A stretch of 60,302 nt of DNA from Wolinella sp052170135 (GCA_052170135.1 JBQNBC010000010.1:1-60302); one strand, 5' to 3'. Positions 24,636-35,088 are shown, numbered from the stretch's first letter. A program made the numbers and translations. Notes: a model not told the origin generated them from the sequence alone.

Positions 24636-25131
24636 GCTTTGCCCCCTCCATAGTGATATGTGAAATAAATTGATCAATCGCTTGAATCGAAGCAATCCTA
24701 ATCGCTTCAAAACGCTTCGAATCAGTTAAGATCGAAGAATCATCGACCGAGAAGTCATGCCGTCCACTAGTGCTAAAACTATGTGTCTTCCCGTTTTTGT
24801 CCTCATATGTAAATCCAAGTGAAACACTCGCACGGTAGAAGGATGTAAAGCCATCTTTTGTATCCGCCAATGATGAAAATACAACCGAACCAAGCACCAC
24901 TTTAATCGTCGATTCTGCACCATCTTTTGATGCTAGCCTCCCACGGAATCGAGTCATAACAGCATCAGATAGAGCATCCTTGATTAGTACTGTATTTTCA
25001 GGATCGCGCAGGCTAACCGCCATATCTACATAAATACGCTCGCCCAACACCTCTTTTGTATAGTGCGTTATAGGACGATAGCCACACCCTGTAAGAATAA
25101 AAAGCGCAAGAATCGACGCTAAAAATCTCAT
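24622..25131 (-). CDS. LptE-like LPS-assembly lipoprotein
   Basis: 169 residues with a lipoprotein signal: hydrophobic ASILALFIL then LTGC, with Cys16 as the lipidated residue. The mature part (GYRPITHYTKEVLGERIYV, DALSDAVMTRFRG) fits the LptE/RlpB fold, which plugs the LptD barrel for LPS export to the outer-membrane surface. Immediately follows leuS with a four-base overlap, the position of lptE in many proteobacteria and of its counterpart in H. pylori. Confidence 0.8.
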   Translation of the reverse strand: MRFLASILALFILTGCGYRPITHYTKEVLGERIYVDMAVSLRDPENTVLIKDALSDAVMTRFRGRLASKDGAESTIKVVLGSVVFSSLADTKDGFTSFYRASVSLGFTYEDKNGKTHSFSTSGRHDFSVDDSSILTDSKRFEAIRIASIQAIDQFISHITMEGAKRVKS

Positions 25132-27575
25132 TGCTTTACGACCAAATTTACAAGCTTATCAGGAACAACTATCTCCTTAATGACAGTCCCACCATCTAGC
25201 CACCTCGCCACCTCTAGCTTTGCAGCACATAGTAACTCACCATTTGTAGAGCCTGATGGCATCTCCATCTCACCACGTTTTTTACCATTTACAGTAATTG
25301 CAATGGTTATTGTGTCGCTCTTTAGAGCATCATTATCAATCGGGATTTCTCTTAGATTCTTAAGCCCAAAGTAACTCTGGCTAAGCTCCCATGCCACATG
25401 CGGGATAATCGGCTCAAGTATACTAAGTAATACGAAATACCCCTCACTCCACACGAGAGAAGAATCCTGCTCGCTCAGCGCATTCATCGCCTCCATGCAC
25501 GCAGCAATCAGGGTATTAAAAGCATATCCGCCCTTGCGCGAATAGACTTCATTTGCCTTCAATAATGCTTCATACACCTTCTTTCGCGCAAACTTCTCAC
25601 TTTTGCTTAAACTGCTCGCATCGATATTGGGAATCTCGTCGCAAGGCTTTACAAATTGCGCCTTATCACACAGTCGGCGAATGAAGCGATAAGCACCCTC
25701 AACAGCACTATCGTTCCACTCAAGCTCACGAGTAGGAGGAGCTGCAAACAGCACAAAAAGCCTAGCGGTATCAGCACCAAACTTAGAAATCAACTCATCT
25801 GGATCGACAACATTCCCCTTGCTTTTGCTCATTTTCGCGCCATCTTTTAGCACCATACCTTGAGTTAGCAAGTGGCTAAAAGGTTCATTTGCCTCAGTAT
25901 GACCCAAGTCACGCAACACTTTTGTAAAGAATCGAGCATAAAGCAGGTGTAAAATCGCGTGCTCAATCCCGCCAATATACTCATCTACACTCATCCAATA
26001 CCGTTGCGATTCTTCACTGAGCGCGTGCTCTGCCCACTCTGCTCTTGGTGTGGTGTAACGCAGAAAATACCAACTGGATTCCATAAATGTATCCATAGTG
26101 TCGCTCTCTCTAATAGAATCACGACCACATTTTGGGCATTTGCAATTCTTCCAGGTTGGATGCTTATCAAGCGGATTCCCCTCGCCATCAATCACTACAT
26201 CTCCTGGAAGTGTCACGGGTAGATTCTTCTTATCTTCAGGCACAATACCACAAGAATCGCAATGAATAAGCGGTATTGGCGTACCCCAGTATCGCTGACG
26301 CGAAATCCCCCAGTCACGCAGACGATAATTTACAACACCACTACCAAGTCCACACTCCTCAAAATGCCTAATAACAGCCATCTTTGCACTCTCGTTATCA
26401 AGCCCACTAAACTGATAAGAATCGAGCAAATATCCACCGCCAGTATAAGCAGACTCTAGGTTAGATTCCTCACAAGAGATGACACGCTTAAACGGTAGAT
26501 TGTATTTTTTGGCAAATTCAAAATCACGCTCATCGTGTGCTGGTACACTCATCACCGCGCCACTACCGTAATCCATAAGCACGAAATTCGCCACCCAAAG
26601 AGGAATTTCCTCCCCGCTTAATGGATGTACCGCGCTAATATTCAACGCAATACCCTCTTTCTCGCTCATTGAACGCTCTCTAGCCGGCATGTTTTGCATT
26701 CTGATTATCGCCTCGCGCGCCTCAGGACTTAAAGAGTCAATAATTGCGCGCACGAGCGCATGTTCTGGTGCAAGCGCACAATATGTAACACCAAAAATCG
26801 TATCAGGTCGCGTAGTAAAAACCTCGAAAGAATCGTGCACTCCATCTAGCTTGGTAATAGATTCTTGGCTTAGTTTAAAAGAGAAGCTAAGTCCCTCGGA
26901 GCGTCCTATCCAGTTGCGCTGCATTGTTAGCACTTGTGATGGCCATCGACCTTCTAGCTCATTAAGACTTGAGAGTAGTTCCTCGGCATAATCAGTGATT
27001 TTGGCATAGTATTGATACATCTCTTTTTGTACCACTTCAGTATCACACCGCCAGCATCGCCCCTCTATCACTTGCTCATTTGCAAGCACAGTCAGATCAT
27101 TAGGACACCAGTTTAAGAATCCTTTCTTGCGATAGATTAGTCCGCGATTCCACATATCGATGAAAAATTCCTGCTCAAAGCGCGAATACAGTGGATCGCA
27201 CGTCGCAAATTCACGCTCGTTTGAGAATGACAACCCCAAAGAATCAAGCTCTTCGCGCATATTTGCAATATTTGTATATGTCCATGTTTTTGGATGACTT
27301 TTGTGTTTTATTGCGGCATTTTCAGCAGGCATACCAAAAGCGTCCCAGCCAATTGGATGAAGGACATTAAAGCCCCTCTGGCGGAAATGGCGTGCAATCG
27401 CATCACCGATGCAGTAATTACGCACATGCCCCATGTGAATTCTTCCGCTTGGATACGGAAACATACTAAGAATATATTTTTTAGGGATTATCATATCGCT
27501 CTTTGGCTCATGATGAGCAGATTCTTTCCATAATTTCTGCCACTTTTTTTCAATAGATTTTGGGTTGTATTCCAT
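25128..27575 (-). CDS. leuS: Leucyl-tRNA synthetase
   Basis: 815-residue class I synthetase charging tRNA-Leu. HIGH motif as RIHMGHVRNY near residue 45, KMSKS as GAKMSKSKGN, and a CP1 editing domain with TTRPDTIFGVTY and the aspartate-bearing VPAHDERDFEFA. C-terminal anticodon-binding domain complete. Operon member between DUF6394 and the lptE-like gene. Confidence 0.97.
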   Translation of the reverse strand: MEYNPKSIEKKWQKLWKESAHHEPKSDMIIPKKYILSMFPYPSGRIHMGHVRNYCIGDAIARHFRQRGFNVLHPIGWDAFGMPAENAAIKHKSHPKTWTYTNIANMREELDSLGLSFSNEREFATCDPLYSRFEQEFFIDMWNRGLIYRKKGFLNWCPNDLTVLANEQVIEGRCWRCDTEVVQKEMYQYYAKITDYAEELLSSLNELEGRWPSQVLTMQRNWIGRSEGLSFSFKLSQESITKLDGVHDSFEVFTTRPDTIFGVTYCALAPEHALVRAIIDSLSPEAREAIIRMQNMPARERSMSEKEGIALNISAVHPLSGEEIPLWVANFVLMDYGSGAVMSVPAHDERDFEFAKKYNLPFKRVISCEESNLESAYTGGGYLLDSYQFSGLDNESAKMAVIRHFEECGLGSGVVNYRLRDWGISRQRYWGTPIPLIHCDSCGIVPEDKKNLPVTLPGDVVIDGEGNPLDKHPTWKNCKCPKCGRDSIRESDTMDTFMESSWYFLRYTTPRAEWAEHALSEESQRYWMSVDEYIGGIEHAILHLLYARFFTKVLRDLGHTEANEPFSHLLTQGMVLKDGAKMSKSKGNVVDPDELISKFGADTARLFVLFAAPPTRELEWNDSAVEGAYRFIRRLCDKAQFVKPCDEIPNIDASSLSKSEKFARKKVYEALLKANEVYSRKGGYAFNTLIAACMEAMNALSEQDSSLVWSEGYFVLLSILEPIIPHVAWELSQSYFGLKNLREIPIDNDALKSDTITIAITVNGKKRGEMEMPSGSTNGELLCAAKLEVARWLDGGTVIKEIVVPDKLVNLVVKQ

Positions 27576-27588
27576 GATCGCTTTACTC

Positions 27589-27930
27589 CTAGTAGTCCGT
27601 GTCTCTAGATTTGATACTCTCGACTATGATAAGCGCAGCAGAAAATATATTTGCCGCTAGTGAACCGAGCGCAAGTGCCACCGCCACTTCTACATTATCA
27701 AATACCTGTAAATATACAAATGCAGGAATAAGATGCAAGTCAGCCACTAAAGAGCTTGCCAAAAGCTCGGCTGAAAGGATATTTCTCACGCCAATCTTAA
27801 GAATAGTTGAGATGATATTCACCCCCGCAGCAATAAAAAGCATCACTGCATTCTGCTCATAGAGGAATCCAACTGTCGAAGTCAGACTCATTAGGTTAAA
27901 AAATACAAAAACTACTTTACCCCAATCCAT
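27589..27930 (-). CDS. Small integral membrane protein (DUF6394-like)
   Basis: 113 residues, mostly hydrophobic, with three or four membrane segments (around 5-20, 26-45, 55-75 and 80-102). No catalytic motif is visible. Ribosome-binding site AAGGAG sits five bases before the ATG. It lies between secF and leuS, as a similar protein does in H. pylori; the conserved place suggests a link to membrane or translocation biology, but the function is unknown. Confidence 0.75.
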   Translation of the reverse strand: MDWGKVVFVFFNLMSLTSTVGFLYEQNAVMLFIAAGVNIISTILKIGVRNILSAELLASSLVADLHLIPAFVYLQVFDNVEVAVALALGSLAANIFSAALIIVESIKSRDTDY

Positions 27931-27944
27931 AGATGCTCCTTAAA

Positions 27945-28916
27945 TTAAACCACGCCTTTTTCATACATTGCACGAATCCGCTCTTTTTCAGCGCGCTTTT
28001 TCGCCTCATCGGATAACTTTTGATAGTAGCTATCTAAGTCAAAGCCAAGCAAAATGACAATTCTCATTGCAATAAAAATTGAACTATATGTCCCAACCAC
28101 AACGCCAATAAGCATAGGAAAACTAAAGCCACGGATAATCTCGCCACCAAACACATAAAGCGTAAAGACTACAAAAAATGTCGTTAGCGAAGTAAGCGTT
28201 GTACGCGATAGCGTTCGCGATACAGCTTCATTTAGCACATCATTTAGAGAATAGAGCTTCGAGCCTCTCAGCCTCTCTCTTATGCGGTCAAATATAACGA
28301 TTGTATCATTTATCGAGTAGCCAATTAGCGTCAATAGTGCCGCCACTACATCAAGACTAAAATCTACGTTAAAGACTATTATCGCGCCAACTGTAATCAG
28401 CACATCATGCACAAGTGCAAAGACTGCTGCTACGGCAAAGCGCCATTCATATCTAAACGCAACATAGCCTAAGATTCCTAGACTTGCTAATATCAGTGCA
28501 AGCACGCCCTTTGTGCGCAACTCATCACCAACCTTTGGCCCAACTATATCCACGCGTCGCACCTCAAATTGGCCCGTCTTTGCCAGCACCTCAGCCGCTA
28601 TATCACCGATATCTCGTGCAACAGAATCAGTGGAGGTAGGCACGCGGATAAGCACCTCCTCATCTGAGCCAAACTCGCTCACTTGCGCGCCCCTAAAGAG
28701 CTCATGCCCCTGCAAGGCAACGCGGATATCACTAAGTGGCGCAGTACTCTTATACTGTATCTGCACGACACTACCGCCGGTGAAGTCAATTCCGTAAGAG
28801 ATTCCCTTTGCAAAGTAGAGCGCTAACGAGACAACAATTAAAAGCAATGAACACATAATCGCATAGCGACTAATTGATACAAAATCATAAATTTTGGTGT
28901 TTTTAAAGAATTCCAT
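27945..28916 (-). CDS. secF: Protein translocase subunit SecF
   Basis: 323 residues, six membrane helices and one periplasmic domain. With SecD it uses the proton motive force to help pull proteins out of SecYEG. Signatures: GIDFTGGSVVQIQYK after helix 1 and the helix 4-5 segment LLTLIGYSINDTIVIFDRIRE. Starts one base downstream of the end of secD. Confidence 0.96.
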   Translation of the reverse strand: MEFFKNTKIYDFVSISRYAIMCSLLLIVVSLALYFAKGISYGIDFTGGSVVQIQYKSTAPLSDIRVALQGHELFRGAQVSEFGSDEEVLIRVPTSTDSVARDIGDIAAEVLAKTGQFEVRRVDIVGPKVGDELRTKGVLALILASLGILGYVAFRYEWRFAVAAVFALVHDVLITVGAIIVFNVDFSLDVVAALLTLIGYSINDTIVIFDRIRERLRGSKLYSLNDVLNEAVSRTLSRTTLTSLTTFFVVFTLYVFGGEIIRGFSFPMLIGVVVGTYSSIFIAMRIVILLGFDLDSYYQKLSDEAKKRAEKERIRAMYEKGVV

Positions 28917-30497
28917 CTATCTTCCTTGCCTAAAGCCAAACCAAAATGAGAGCTTTTGACTCTTGGCAATTCTTGCCCCTAGCCACTCATAGACACCGTG
29001 TGTACCGATTATTGCTGTAAGAACTGAAACTACGATTCCAATACTAATCGTGATTGCAAACCCCTTAATCGCGCCAGTCCCATAAGCATAGAGAAGAATC
29101 GCCGCAATAAGAGTAGTCAGGTTTGAATCAAAAATAGCACGCGATGCATTTTCATACCCATCAGCAATAGCCTTAATTACGCCCTTGCCATCGCGCAAAG
29201 CCTCACGAATCCGCTCATTTATGATTACATTCGCATCAACCGCCATACCTACAGTTAGGACGATTCCTGCCATGCCAGGCAGCGTAAGCGTCGCACCAAA
29301 AAGTGCCATAATGGAGATTATCAGAAGGATATTTACGATTATTGCTATATTTGCAATTACTCCAGCCATGCCATAATATACAATCATAAAAGACACAACC
29401 ATAACAAAACCAGAAAATAGCGCAATCATCGATGCTGCAATGCTATCACTCCCTAAGCTTGGTCCTACACTACGCTTCTCTAGCATCTCAATAGGCGCAG
29501 GCAATGCACCACTCCTAAGCGCAATGGCAATATCACTCGCCTCATTGACACTAAAGCCACCACTAATCTGCCCACTACCACCGCCGATTCTCTCACGGAT
29601 TACTGGTGCGGAATATACTTTATTATCGAGCACGATTGCCATACGATTCCCGATGTTTTTCCCAGAGAAGTCGCCAAAAATCTTCGCCCCTTGAGAATCG
29701 AGAGTGAAGTTAATCACAGGCTGATTATTCTGATCATAAGCCACACGTGCATCAGTTAACATACTTCCATCAATGATAGGAATCTCCTTGAGGAGAATTT
29801 TGGCAGAACTATTTTCAGCATAAGGCAAAATCACATCACCAAGCCTCTCTGCCTCTTCATTGCTCATGCTAGATACTCTATCATTACGTGCCTCATCCAC
29901 CGCCATCATCTGTAAGTGCGCAGACTTAGCTATTAGCTCCTTTGCTCGCGTCTCCTCGGCTGCACTCTTTATACCTGGTAGCTCGACGAGGATATACTCC
30001 TGTCCTTGTTTTGTTACACTTGGTTCTGCTAGACCAAACTGATCAAGTCGATTCCTAATTGTGCCAATAGCCTGTTCGACAGCAAAAGTCCGCACTTTGC
30101 TAGCCTCTGCCTCACTAAGAGCTATATTGTAAATTCCTGACTCATTGCTTTGGATTGAAAAGATGCCCTCTTTTTTTAAAAACTCATCTATCCTTGATCG
30201 TTCATCCAGATCAAGCAACTCAAAGCTAACGCCATTATCGCTGACTCTTAAAGAATCGAGAAGAATTTTATGCTCTTGTGCGTAAAAATTGATAGACGAT
30301 GCAAGGGACTTATACTTTGACTTTATTGCTTCATCAGTCTTTACGCCCAGCAGCATATTCAGACCGCCCTGCAGATCGAGCCCTAGTGTGATTTTTGGTC
30401 CACCAATAGAAGATATGAATGATGGGAGAGCTAGGGACAACCCCAGCACAAAGGATGCGATGAATATCACCAACTTTAAATTGAAGAAATTTTTCAT
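28917..30497 (-). CDS. secD: Protein translocase subunit SecD
   Basis: About 526 residues, six membrane helices and a large periplasmic domain. Signatures: LGLDLQGGLNMLLGV near the N-terminus and TVGMAVDANVIINERIRE in the membrane part, with the Asp involved in proton movement. I chose ATG 30497; a TTG nine bases upstream (30506) also reads in and abuts the yajC stop, and neither has a good ribosome-binding site. secD-secF-yajC form the accessory Sec complex. Confidence 0.95.
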   Translation of the reverse strand: MKNFFNLKLVIFIASFVLGLSLALPSFISSIGGPKITLGLDLQGGLNMLLGVKTDEAIKSKYKSLASSINFYAQEHKILLDSLRVSDNGVSFELLDLDERSRIDEFLKKEGIFSIQSNESGIYNIALSEAEASKVRTFAVEQAIGTIRNRLDQFGLAEPSVTKQGQEYILVELPGIKSAAEETRAKELIAKSAHLQMMAVDEARNDRVSSMSNEEAERLGDVILPYAENSSAKILLKEIPIIDGSMLTDARVAYDQNNQPVINFTLDSQGAKIFGDFSGKNIGNRMAIVLDNKVYSAPVIRERIGGGSGQISGGFSVNEASDIAIALRSGALPAPIEMLEKRSVGPSLGSDSIAASMIALFSGFVMVVSFMIVYYGMAGVIANIAIIVNILLIISIMALFGATLTLPGMAGIVLTVGMAVDANVIINERIREALRDGKGVIKAIADGYENASRAIFDSNLTTLIAAILLYAYGTGAIKGFAITISIGIVVSVLTAIIGTHGVYEWLGARIAKSQKLSFWFGFRQGR

Positions 30498-30506
30498 AAT
30501 TAGCAA

Positions 30507-30788
30507 TTACTTCACGTCATCTTGCACTTTATAAGCTACAAACTCTTTGACAAGTTTTGCTGTTGTGTCATCGTTGAGTTTAATAGTAAAGTGTGTCTCC
30601 TCAACCTTTACCACCTCGACTATTAGTCCGCCTTGAATTACGATTTTATCGCCCTTTGTTAGGCTGGCTATCATCTCTCTATGCTGTTTTTGTTGCTTTT
30701 GCTGAGGTCTAATAATAAGAAAATAGAAAATTGCAAAAAGCACCACAAGTGGCAATAGGGATTGAAGTATTTCAGCTGTTCCTTGCAT
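30507..30788 (-). CDS. yajC: Preprotein translocase subunit YajC
   Basis: 93 residues: one membrane helix (about 10-27, LLPLVVLFAIFYFLIIRP) followed by the family's QQKQQKQHREM and GDKIVIQGGLI segments. Accessory partner of SecDF. First gene of the yajC-secD-secF run. Confidence 0.95.
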   Translation of the reverse strand: MQGTAEILQSLLPLVVLFAIFYFLIIRPQQKQQKQHREMIASLTKGDKIVIQGGLIVEVVKVEETHFTIKLNDDTTAKLVKEFVAYKVQDDVK

Positions 30789-30866
30789 GATAGATTCCTT
30801 ATTTTTTAGTTTTTATTGTGATATCAAGAGGCGAGATTTTACCACCTCTTGCTTGACTGCCAGCTT

Positions 30867-32213
30867 TTAGGCTTTGCAACAACTCTTTTTCCTTATGATT
30901 TTACTCCTGATGATTAGGAAAATTGAACCAAATACTCCAGCTAGCAACGAAGCAGTCAAGATTGAAATTTTTGCCACATCTGTTGCCTCTGGATTTGTAA
31001 AGGCTAGATTTGTAATAAAAATAGACATGGTAAAGCCAATACCAGCGAGCATACCAGCCCCCAAAACATCAATCCACATTACACCCTGTGGCCTAGCTGC
31101 GATTCCTATCTTTTCAGAGATATATGTTAGCCCCAAGATTCCTATTGGTTTGCCGACAATTAACCCTAGCATGATTCCTGGCAATACGCCATCGATATTA
31201 AGATTGATATTACTGCTAATCGCAACACCAGCGTTTGCAAATGCAAAGAGTGGCATGATGACATACGCACTCCATGGACTTAGCGCGTGCTCTAAGCGCA
31301 CTAATGGACTTTGTACACTCTTTGAATGTTTCGTCAAATTCTCCACGCTGTGAAGCTGTTCACTTGCAAGGAGGACATTTTCGCGCTCTTTGTCATAATT
31401 TAAGAATCGCTCTAAAAGCTCGCTAGCCTCTTTTGCAAAGTTGACAGTTTCAATCTTTGGTTTTACAGGAATTGTAAATGCAAGTGCAACTGCTGCAATA
31501 GTCGCATGCACACCGCAGTTATGCACTGTAATCCACAACAAAATACCAAGAATCGCATATGGAAGCAACGATCGGACGCCAATTTTATTTAACCCAATCA
31601 ACCCACCAAGAATCGCAACTGATGCGAGCAACCATGCAATCTGCAAACCATCTGTGTAAAATATCGCGATAACTACTACTGCACCAAGGTCATCAACAAC
31701 TGCAAGCGACACCAAAAATACCTTAAGCGCAAGCGAAACTCTATCGCCAAGCATAAGAATCACACCAAGCGCAAACGCAATATCAGTTGCCATCGGTATA
31801 CCAAACCCATGTGATGATGATGTGCCGATATTAAAAATTGAGTAGATAATCCCGGGAGCTATCATACCGCCAAGCGCAGCGATGGCAGGGAACGCTGCAC
31901 GCTTAATTCCAGCTAGCTCACCAAAAAGCAACTCGCGCTTAATCTCCAAACCCACCATTAAAAAGAAAAATGACATTAACACATCATTAATCCAATGATG
32001 CAAGCTCATTCCTACAAACGTCTCACCAATAGTAATCCCCATGCTTACATGCCAAAGATGAAAGTAACTCTCCGCTAAAGGCGAGTTCGCAATAATCATC
32101 GCCACAACAGCGCATGTAAATAGGAAGATTCCACTAAAGGATTCGCTCTTGATAAAGCTAAAAATCAGATCTTTGATTCCGCTTTTTTCTACCAAATCTT
32201 GACTTTTTGTCAT
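30867..32213 (-). CDS. nhaA: Na+/H+ antiporter NhaA
   Basis: 448-residue electrogenic antiporter expelling sodium in exchange for two protons. The Asp pair needed for ion binding is in SLAVVDDLGAVVVIAIFYTD, and the discontinuous helix IV region ATDIAFALGVILMLGDR is intact. An extra hydrophilic stretch (around residues 255-310, with SEQLHSVENLTKHSKSVQ) lies between membrane segments, a feature I also recall in H. pylori NhaA. Sits between yajC and addA. Confidence 0.95.
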   Translation of the reverse strand: MTKSQDLVEKSGIKDLIFSFIKSESFSGIFLFTCAVVAMIIANSPLAESYFHLWHVSMGITIGETFVGMSLHHWINDVLMSFFFLMVGLEIKRELLFGELAGIKRAAFPAIAALGGMIAPGIIYSIFNIGTSSSHGFGIPMATDIAFALGVILMLGDRVSLALKVFLVSLAVVDDLGAVVVIAIFYTDGLQIAWLLASVAILGGLIGLNKIGVRSLLPYAILGILLWITVHNCGVHATIAAVALAFTIPVKPKIETVNFAKEASELLERFLNYDKERENVLLASEQLHSVENLTKHSKSVQSPLVRLEHALSPWSAYVIMPLFAFANAGVAISSNINLNIDGVLPGIMLGLIVGKPIGILGLTYISEKIGIAARPQGVMWIDVLGAGMLAGIGFTMSIFITNLAFTNPEATDVAKISILTASLLAGVFGSIFLIIRSKIIRKKSCCKA

Positions 32214-32243
32214 TGTGATATTCCTTGTGTTTTGGTTGTTTTA

Positions 32244-34967
32244 CTACACCTCTTGCAGGTGCACCTCATCGCTATAAAGTAAAAAACCACGTGCTGGCTT
32301 TTCTAATGCTTTTTGGACAAACGACTTATACGATTCTACCTGCTGAAAATAACTCTCCCTAGTTATAAATGAACTCTTATAATCAACAATATAAGTACAC
32401 TCAGGGCTGTCACACAACAAGTCAATGCGTCGCATTCTACCTTTTTCCAAAAATGGAACCTCGCATTTTATCGCACCTTTATTGAGTATTGCTATGAGCA
32501 AGTCGCTTTTTAGCACATTCTCACACTTCTGTACGATTTCTATTTCTTCGCTTTGAGCAAAGAAATAGCCGTATCGATTCCTAACTATATCCAGTATGCG
32601 CGCACTATTTGCACCATATCCAAGCGCATGCTCAAGCGCAAGGTGCAACGCCTCCCCACGCCTAGCAGCAGTGGTGGATAGCGACTGGGCACGCTCCTTT
32701 TTTAGAAAATCACTCTGCCTGCCAAAATCACACTCGATAAACTTTCTAGATTCTTCCTTAAAAGTGGGTAACTTACTAAATGATGACGACACCACGATAC
32801 TCCCATGCCTAATATCACCAAGCTCAAGAATCGCAATCTCCCCGCCCTTATCGCTTTGCAGCACAAAAAGCGATTCCTTTGCTCTAGTAAATGCCACATA
32901 TAGCAGGTTTAGCATGTCCCGCTTTGACTCTTTTGCATCACGCTCTAGCGCATCAGCATACTCGCTATCTACATTTTCACGGTACTTCATGCGATAAAAA
33001 ATGTGTTCTAACTTCACGCCATCATAGTCATAAAGAAGTGGCGGACGCCTACGAGAAGGACTAGAGAATCTATCAAGAACAATAGTATGCTCAAACTCCA
33101 AGCCCTTTGAGCGATGTATAGTCAGTACACGCACCCCCTGCAACTCCTCAGTTGCGATTGAACGTTCTAGATTCTCGCAATATCTAAGCAGTTCGCCAAT
33201 ATCTGGAAAACCAATCGCTATTTCCAAGAATCCTCGAGCACTCTGCGTATAAAGCCCAAGCCTCTCCATACACAAAAGCACTACCTCATCACTCCTAGCA
33301 TCTCCATACTCACACAAAAATGCCAATTCCTCAAGCTTTGGCGGGAATCCAGCCAAAGCTAAAGCCGAGATTCCATCCACATCCTTTTTGTGCACACAAT
33401 ATTGCAATGCATGGATGATCGCCTTCACTTCGTGCTGCTCGACTAGCTTCGCGCTAGTCTCGGTCACCACATCAAGTCCGCTAAAATGCTCGCGTAAAAT
33501 CCCAGCCACACTCAGCACATCTTCATTGCTAAAAACAAGAATTGCAATCTTCTGCGGCGACACGCCAGATTCTAATAGCTCTGTCATGCTCGCTATTAGC
33601 TGCTCTCTCACATCGCCACGCCCCACATGTACAAGTCCACCCGGATTTTTGGCAGTTTGAGGGCTGTATGACTGAAACCGCCCTGCAAAAGTCTTATTCA
33701 CAAACTCGACTATATTCTCACAACTACGATAGTTATATGGCAGATTCTTTACCTGCATATTTGTCGCTACACTCTCAAAAAGTAGTGCATGGCTCCCGCG
33801 GAATCGATAAATTGACTGCTTTGGATCACCGACATAGAAAAAGCTACGCGATTCTTTACGTGAGATTCCGGCTTTTATCTCATTTATAAGTGGCTCTAAA
33901 ATTCTATACTGTAGCAAACTTGTATCCTGGAATTCATCGATTAAAATGTGTGTAATCTGACTATCTAACCTAAAATATAAAAACTCACTATCCACGATGC
34001 CACGCCCACACATAAGCTCATATGCGCTATCTGCGATACTGTCAAAACTCATCGTGCACTTACTGATCTGCCATCGGTGCACGCTACTCATATAAAGCTC
34101 CAAAAATCGCAAAAGAGTGCGCAAAAAGTGTGATTCTTTGGCATTGAAGTAATCTTTTAAAAGCCCCTTTAATGCATAAAGATGAGAATCTAGCCCATCC
34201 ATTTTTAGCTTTTTAAAATATGTGTATTCGCTTAATGATTCTTTCATTAGCCACGTTTTACCGCACTCAAGTAGCTCTTCAACACTCTCAAAGCTAACCG
34301 ATCTTCGCGCCGATTCTGACGCGCTTTTATCCTGCAATACATGCTCTTTTATAGAAAGTGCATGCGACATAATTAACTTCTCATCAGCTACCATCAAGTC
34401 AGGCAGATACTGCTTGCTAAACTCACTACGCCTATGCCAAAGCCCCTTAAAAAAGCCAAAAAATGCCTCGCTACCCTTGCTCTCGCTAATACTCAAGTTC
34501 AAGAACTGTTCATGCTCTTCCCTATCTAAATGCAACAAAAAATCACTCATCACCTCCGACCACTCTATCTCGCCCACCTCGAAGCTATGCGGGATTCCTG
34601 CATACCAGCAAAACTTCTTCACAATCATGTAAAAAAAAGAATCGATAGTCATGATTTTAGTGTCAGAGCTCAAGAATCTAGCTAACACATCTTTATGCTT
34701 TTTTGCCTGTTCTTGCTTTGAAAATCCATCTCTTTCTAGCGCATCGCTATATGGATTATCCTCTTCTAGTAGTGAGATGAGCGCGCCTGTGATTCGCTCT
34801 TGCATCTCTTGGGCTGCTTTTTTAGTAAATGTAAGCGTCAAAATCTCACTAGCCACAGCCCCGCTAAAAAGCAACTCCAAATAACGCAACGTAAGCGCAA
34901 ATGTCTTACCACTTCCAGCACTTGCGCGCAACGCTAGCAGCTCATCTCCGTGCATTTTTTGCTCCAT
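32244..34967 (-). CDS. RecB/AddA-like helicase-nuclease
   Basis: 907-residue UvrD-family helicase. Walker A ASAGSGKTFALTLR at residues about 15-28, motif II LIDEFQDTS, QSIYRFRG, and VLTIHRSKGLEFEH in motif V. The C-terminus carries a RecB-type nuclease signature, YIVDYKSS. With AddB (elsewhere in the genome) it would process double-strand breaks for RecA. The gene order nhaA-addA is as in H. pylori. Divergent from cbpA across about 120 bases. Confidence 0.9.
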   Translation of the reverse strand: MEQKMHGDELLALRASAGSGKTFALTLRYLELLFSGAVASEILTLTFTKKAAQEMQERITGALISLLEEDNPYSDALERDGFSKQEQAKKHKDVLARFLSSDTKIMTIDSFFYMIVKKFCWYAGIPHSFEVGEIEWSEVMSDFLLHLDREEHEQFLNLSISESKGSEAFFGFFKGLWHRRSEFSKQYLPDLMVADEKLIMSHALSIKEHVLQDKSASESARRSVSFESVEELLECGKTWLMKESLSEYTYFKKLKMDGLDSHLYALKGLLKDYFNAKESHFLRTLLRFLELYMSSVHRWQISKCTMSFDSIADSAYELMCGRGIVDSEFLYFRLDSQITHILIDEFQDTSLLQYRILEPLINEIKAGISRKESRSFFYVGDPKQSIYRFRGSHALLFESVATNMQVKNLPYNYRSCENIVEFVNKTFAGRFQSYSPQTAKNPGGLVHVGRGDVREQLIASMTELLESGVSPQKIAILVFSNEDVLSVAGILREHFSGLDVVTETSAKLVEQHEVKAIIHALQYCVHKKDVDGISALALAGFPPKLEELAFLCEYGDARSDEVVLLCMERLGLYTQSARGFLEIAIGFPDIGELLRYCENLERSIATEELQGVRVLTIHRSKGLEFEHTIVLDRFSSPSRRRPPLLYDYDGVKLEHIFYRMKYRENVDSEYADALERDAKESKRDMLNLLYVAFTRAKESLFVLQSDKGGEIAILELGDIRHGSIVVSSSFSKLPTFKEESRKFIECDFGRQSDFLKKERAQSLSTTAARRGEALHLALEHALGYGANSARILDIVRNRYGYFFAQSEEIEIVQKCENVLKSDLLIAILNKGAIKCEVPFLEKGRMRRIDLLCDSPECTYIVDYKSSFITRESYFQQVESYKSFVQKALEKPARGFLLYSDEVHLQEV

Positions 34968-35026
34968 TTTTTGACTTAATTATATCGCGCTATTACAAGT
35001 TTAGATTCTCACACAAAATAACTAAC

Positions 35027-35047
35027 CTTGATTGACATAAACTAAAC
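35027..35047 (+). promoter_or_regulatory. HspR operator (HAIR-like) over the cbpA promoter
   Basis: CTTGATT-GACATAA-ACTAAAC compared with the HAIR consensus CTTGAGT-N7-ACTCAAG: six of seven bases match on the left, five of seven on the right, and the spacer is exactly seven. It covers the -35 box of the promoter below, the place for a repressor. The repressor gene hspR is second in the operon, so autoregulation is expected. Confidence 0.55.
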
Positions 35048-35061
35048 TTTAATGATATAAT
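35032..35061 (+). promoter_or_regulatory. Sigma-70-type promoter of cbpA-hspR
   Basis: TTGACA (35032-35037), an 18-base spacer and TATAAT (35056-35061): both hexamers are perfect consensus, unusual for this group, where -35 boxes are generally weak. The ribosome-binding site GGAGG follows at 35080-35084. Confidence 0.7.
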
Positions 35062-35088
35062 CTCTGCAACCTTACAACTGGAGGCAAT

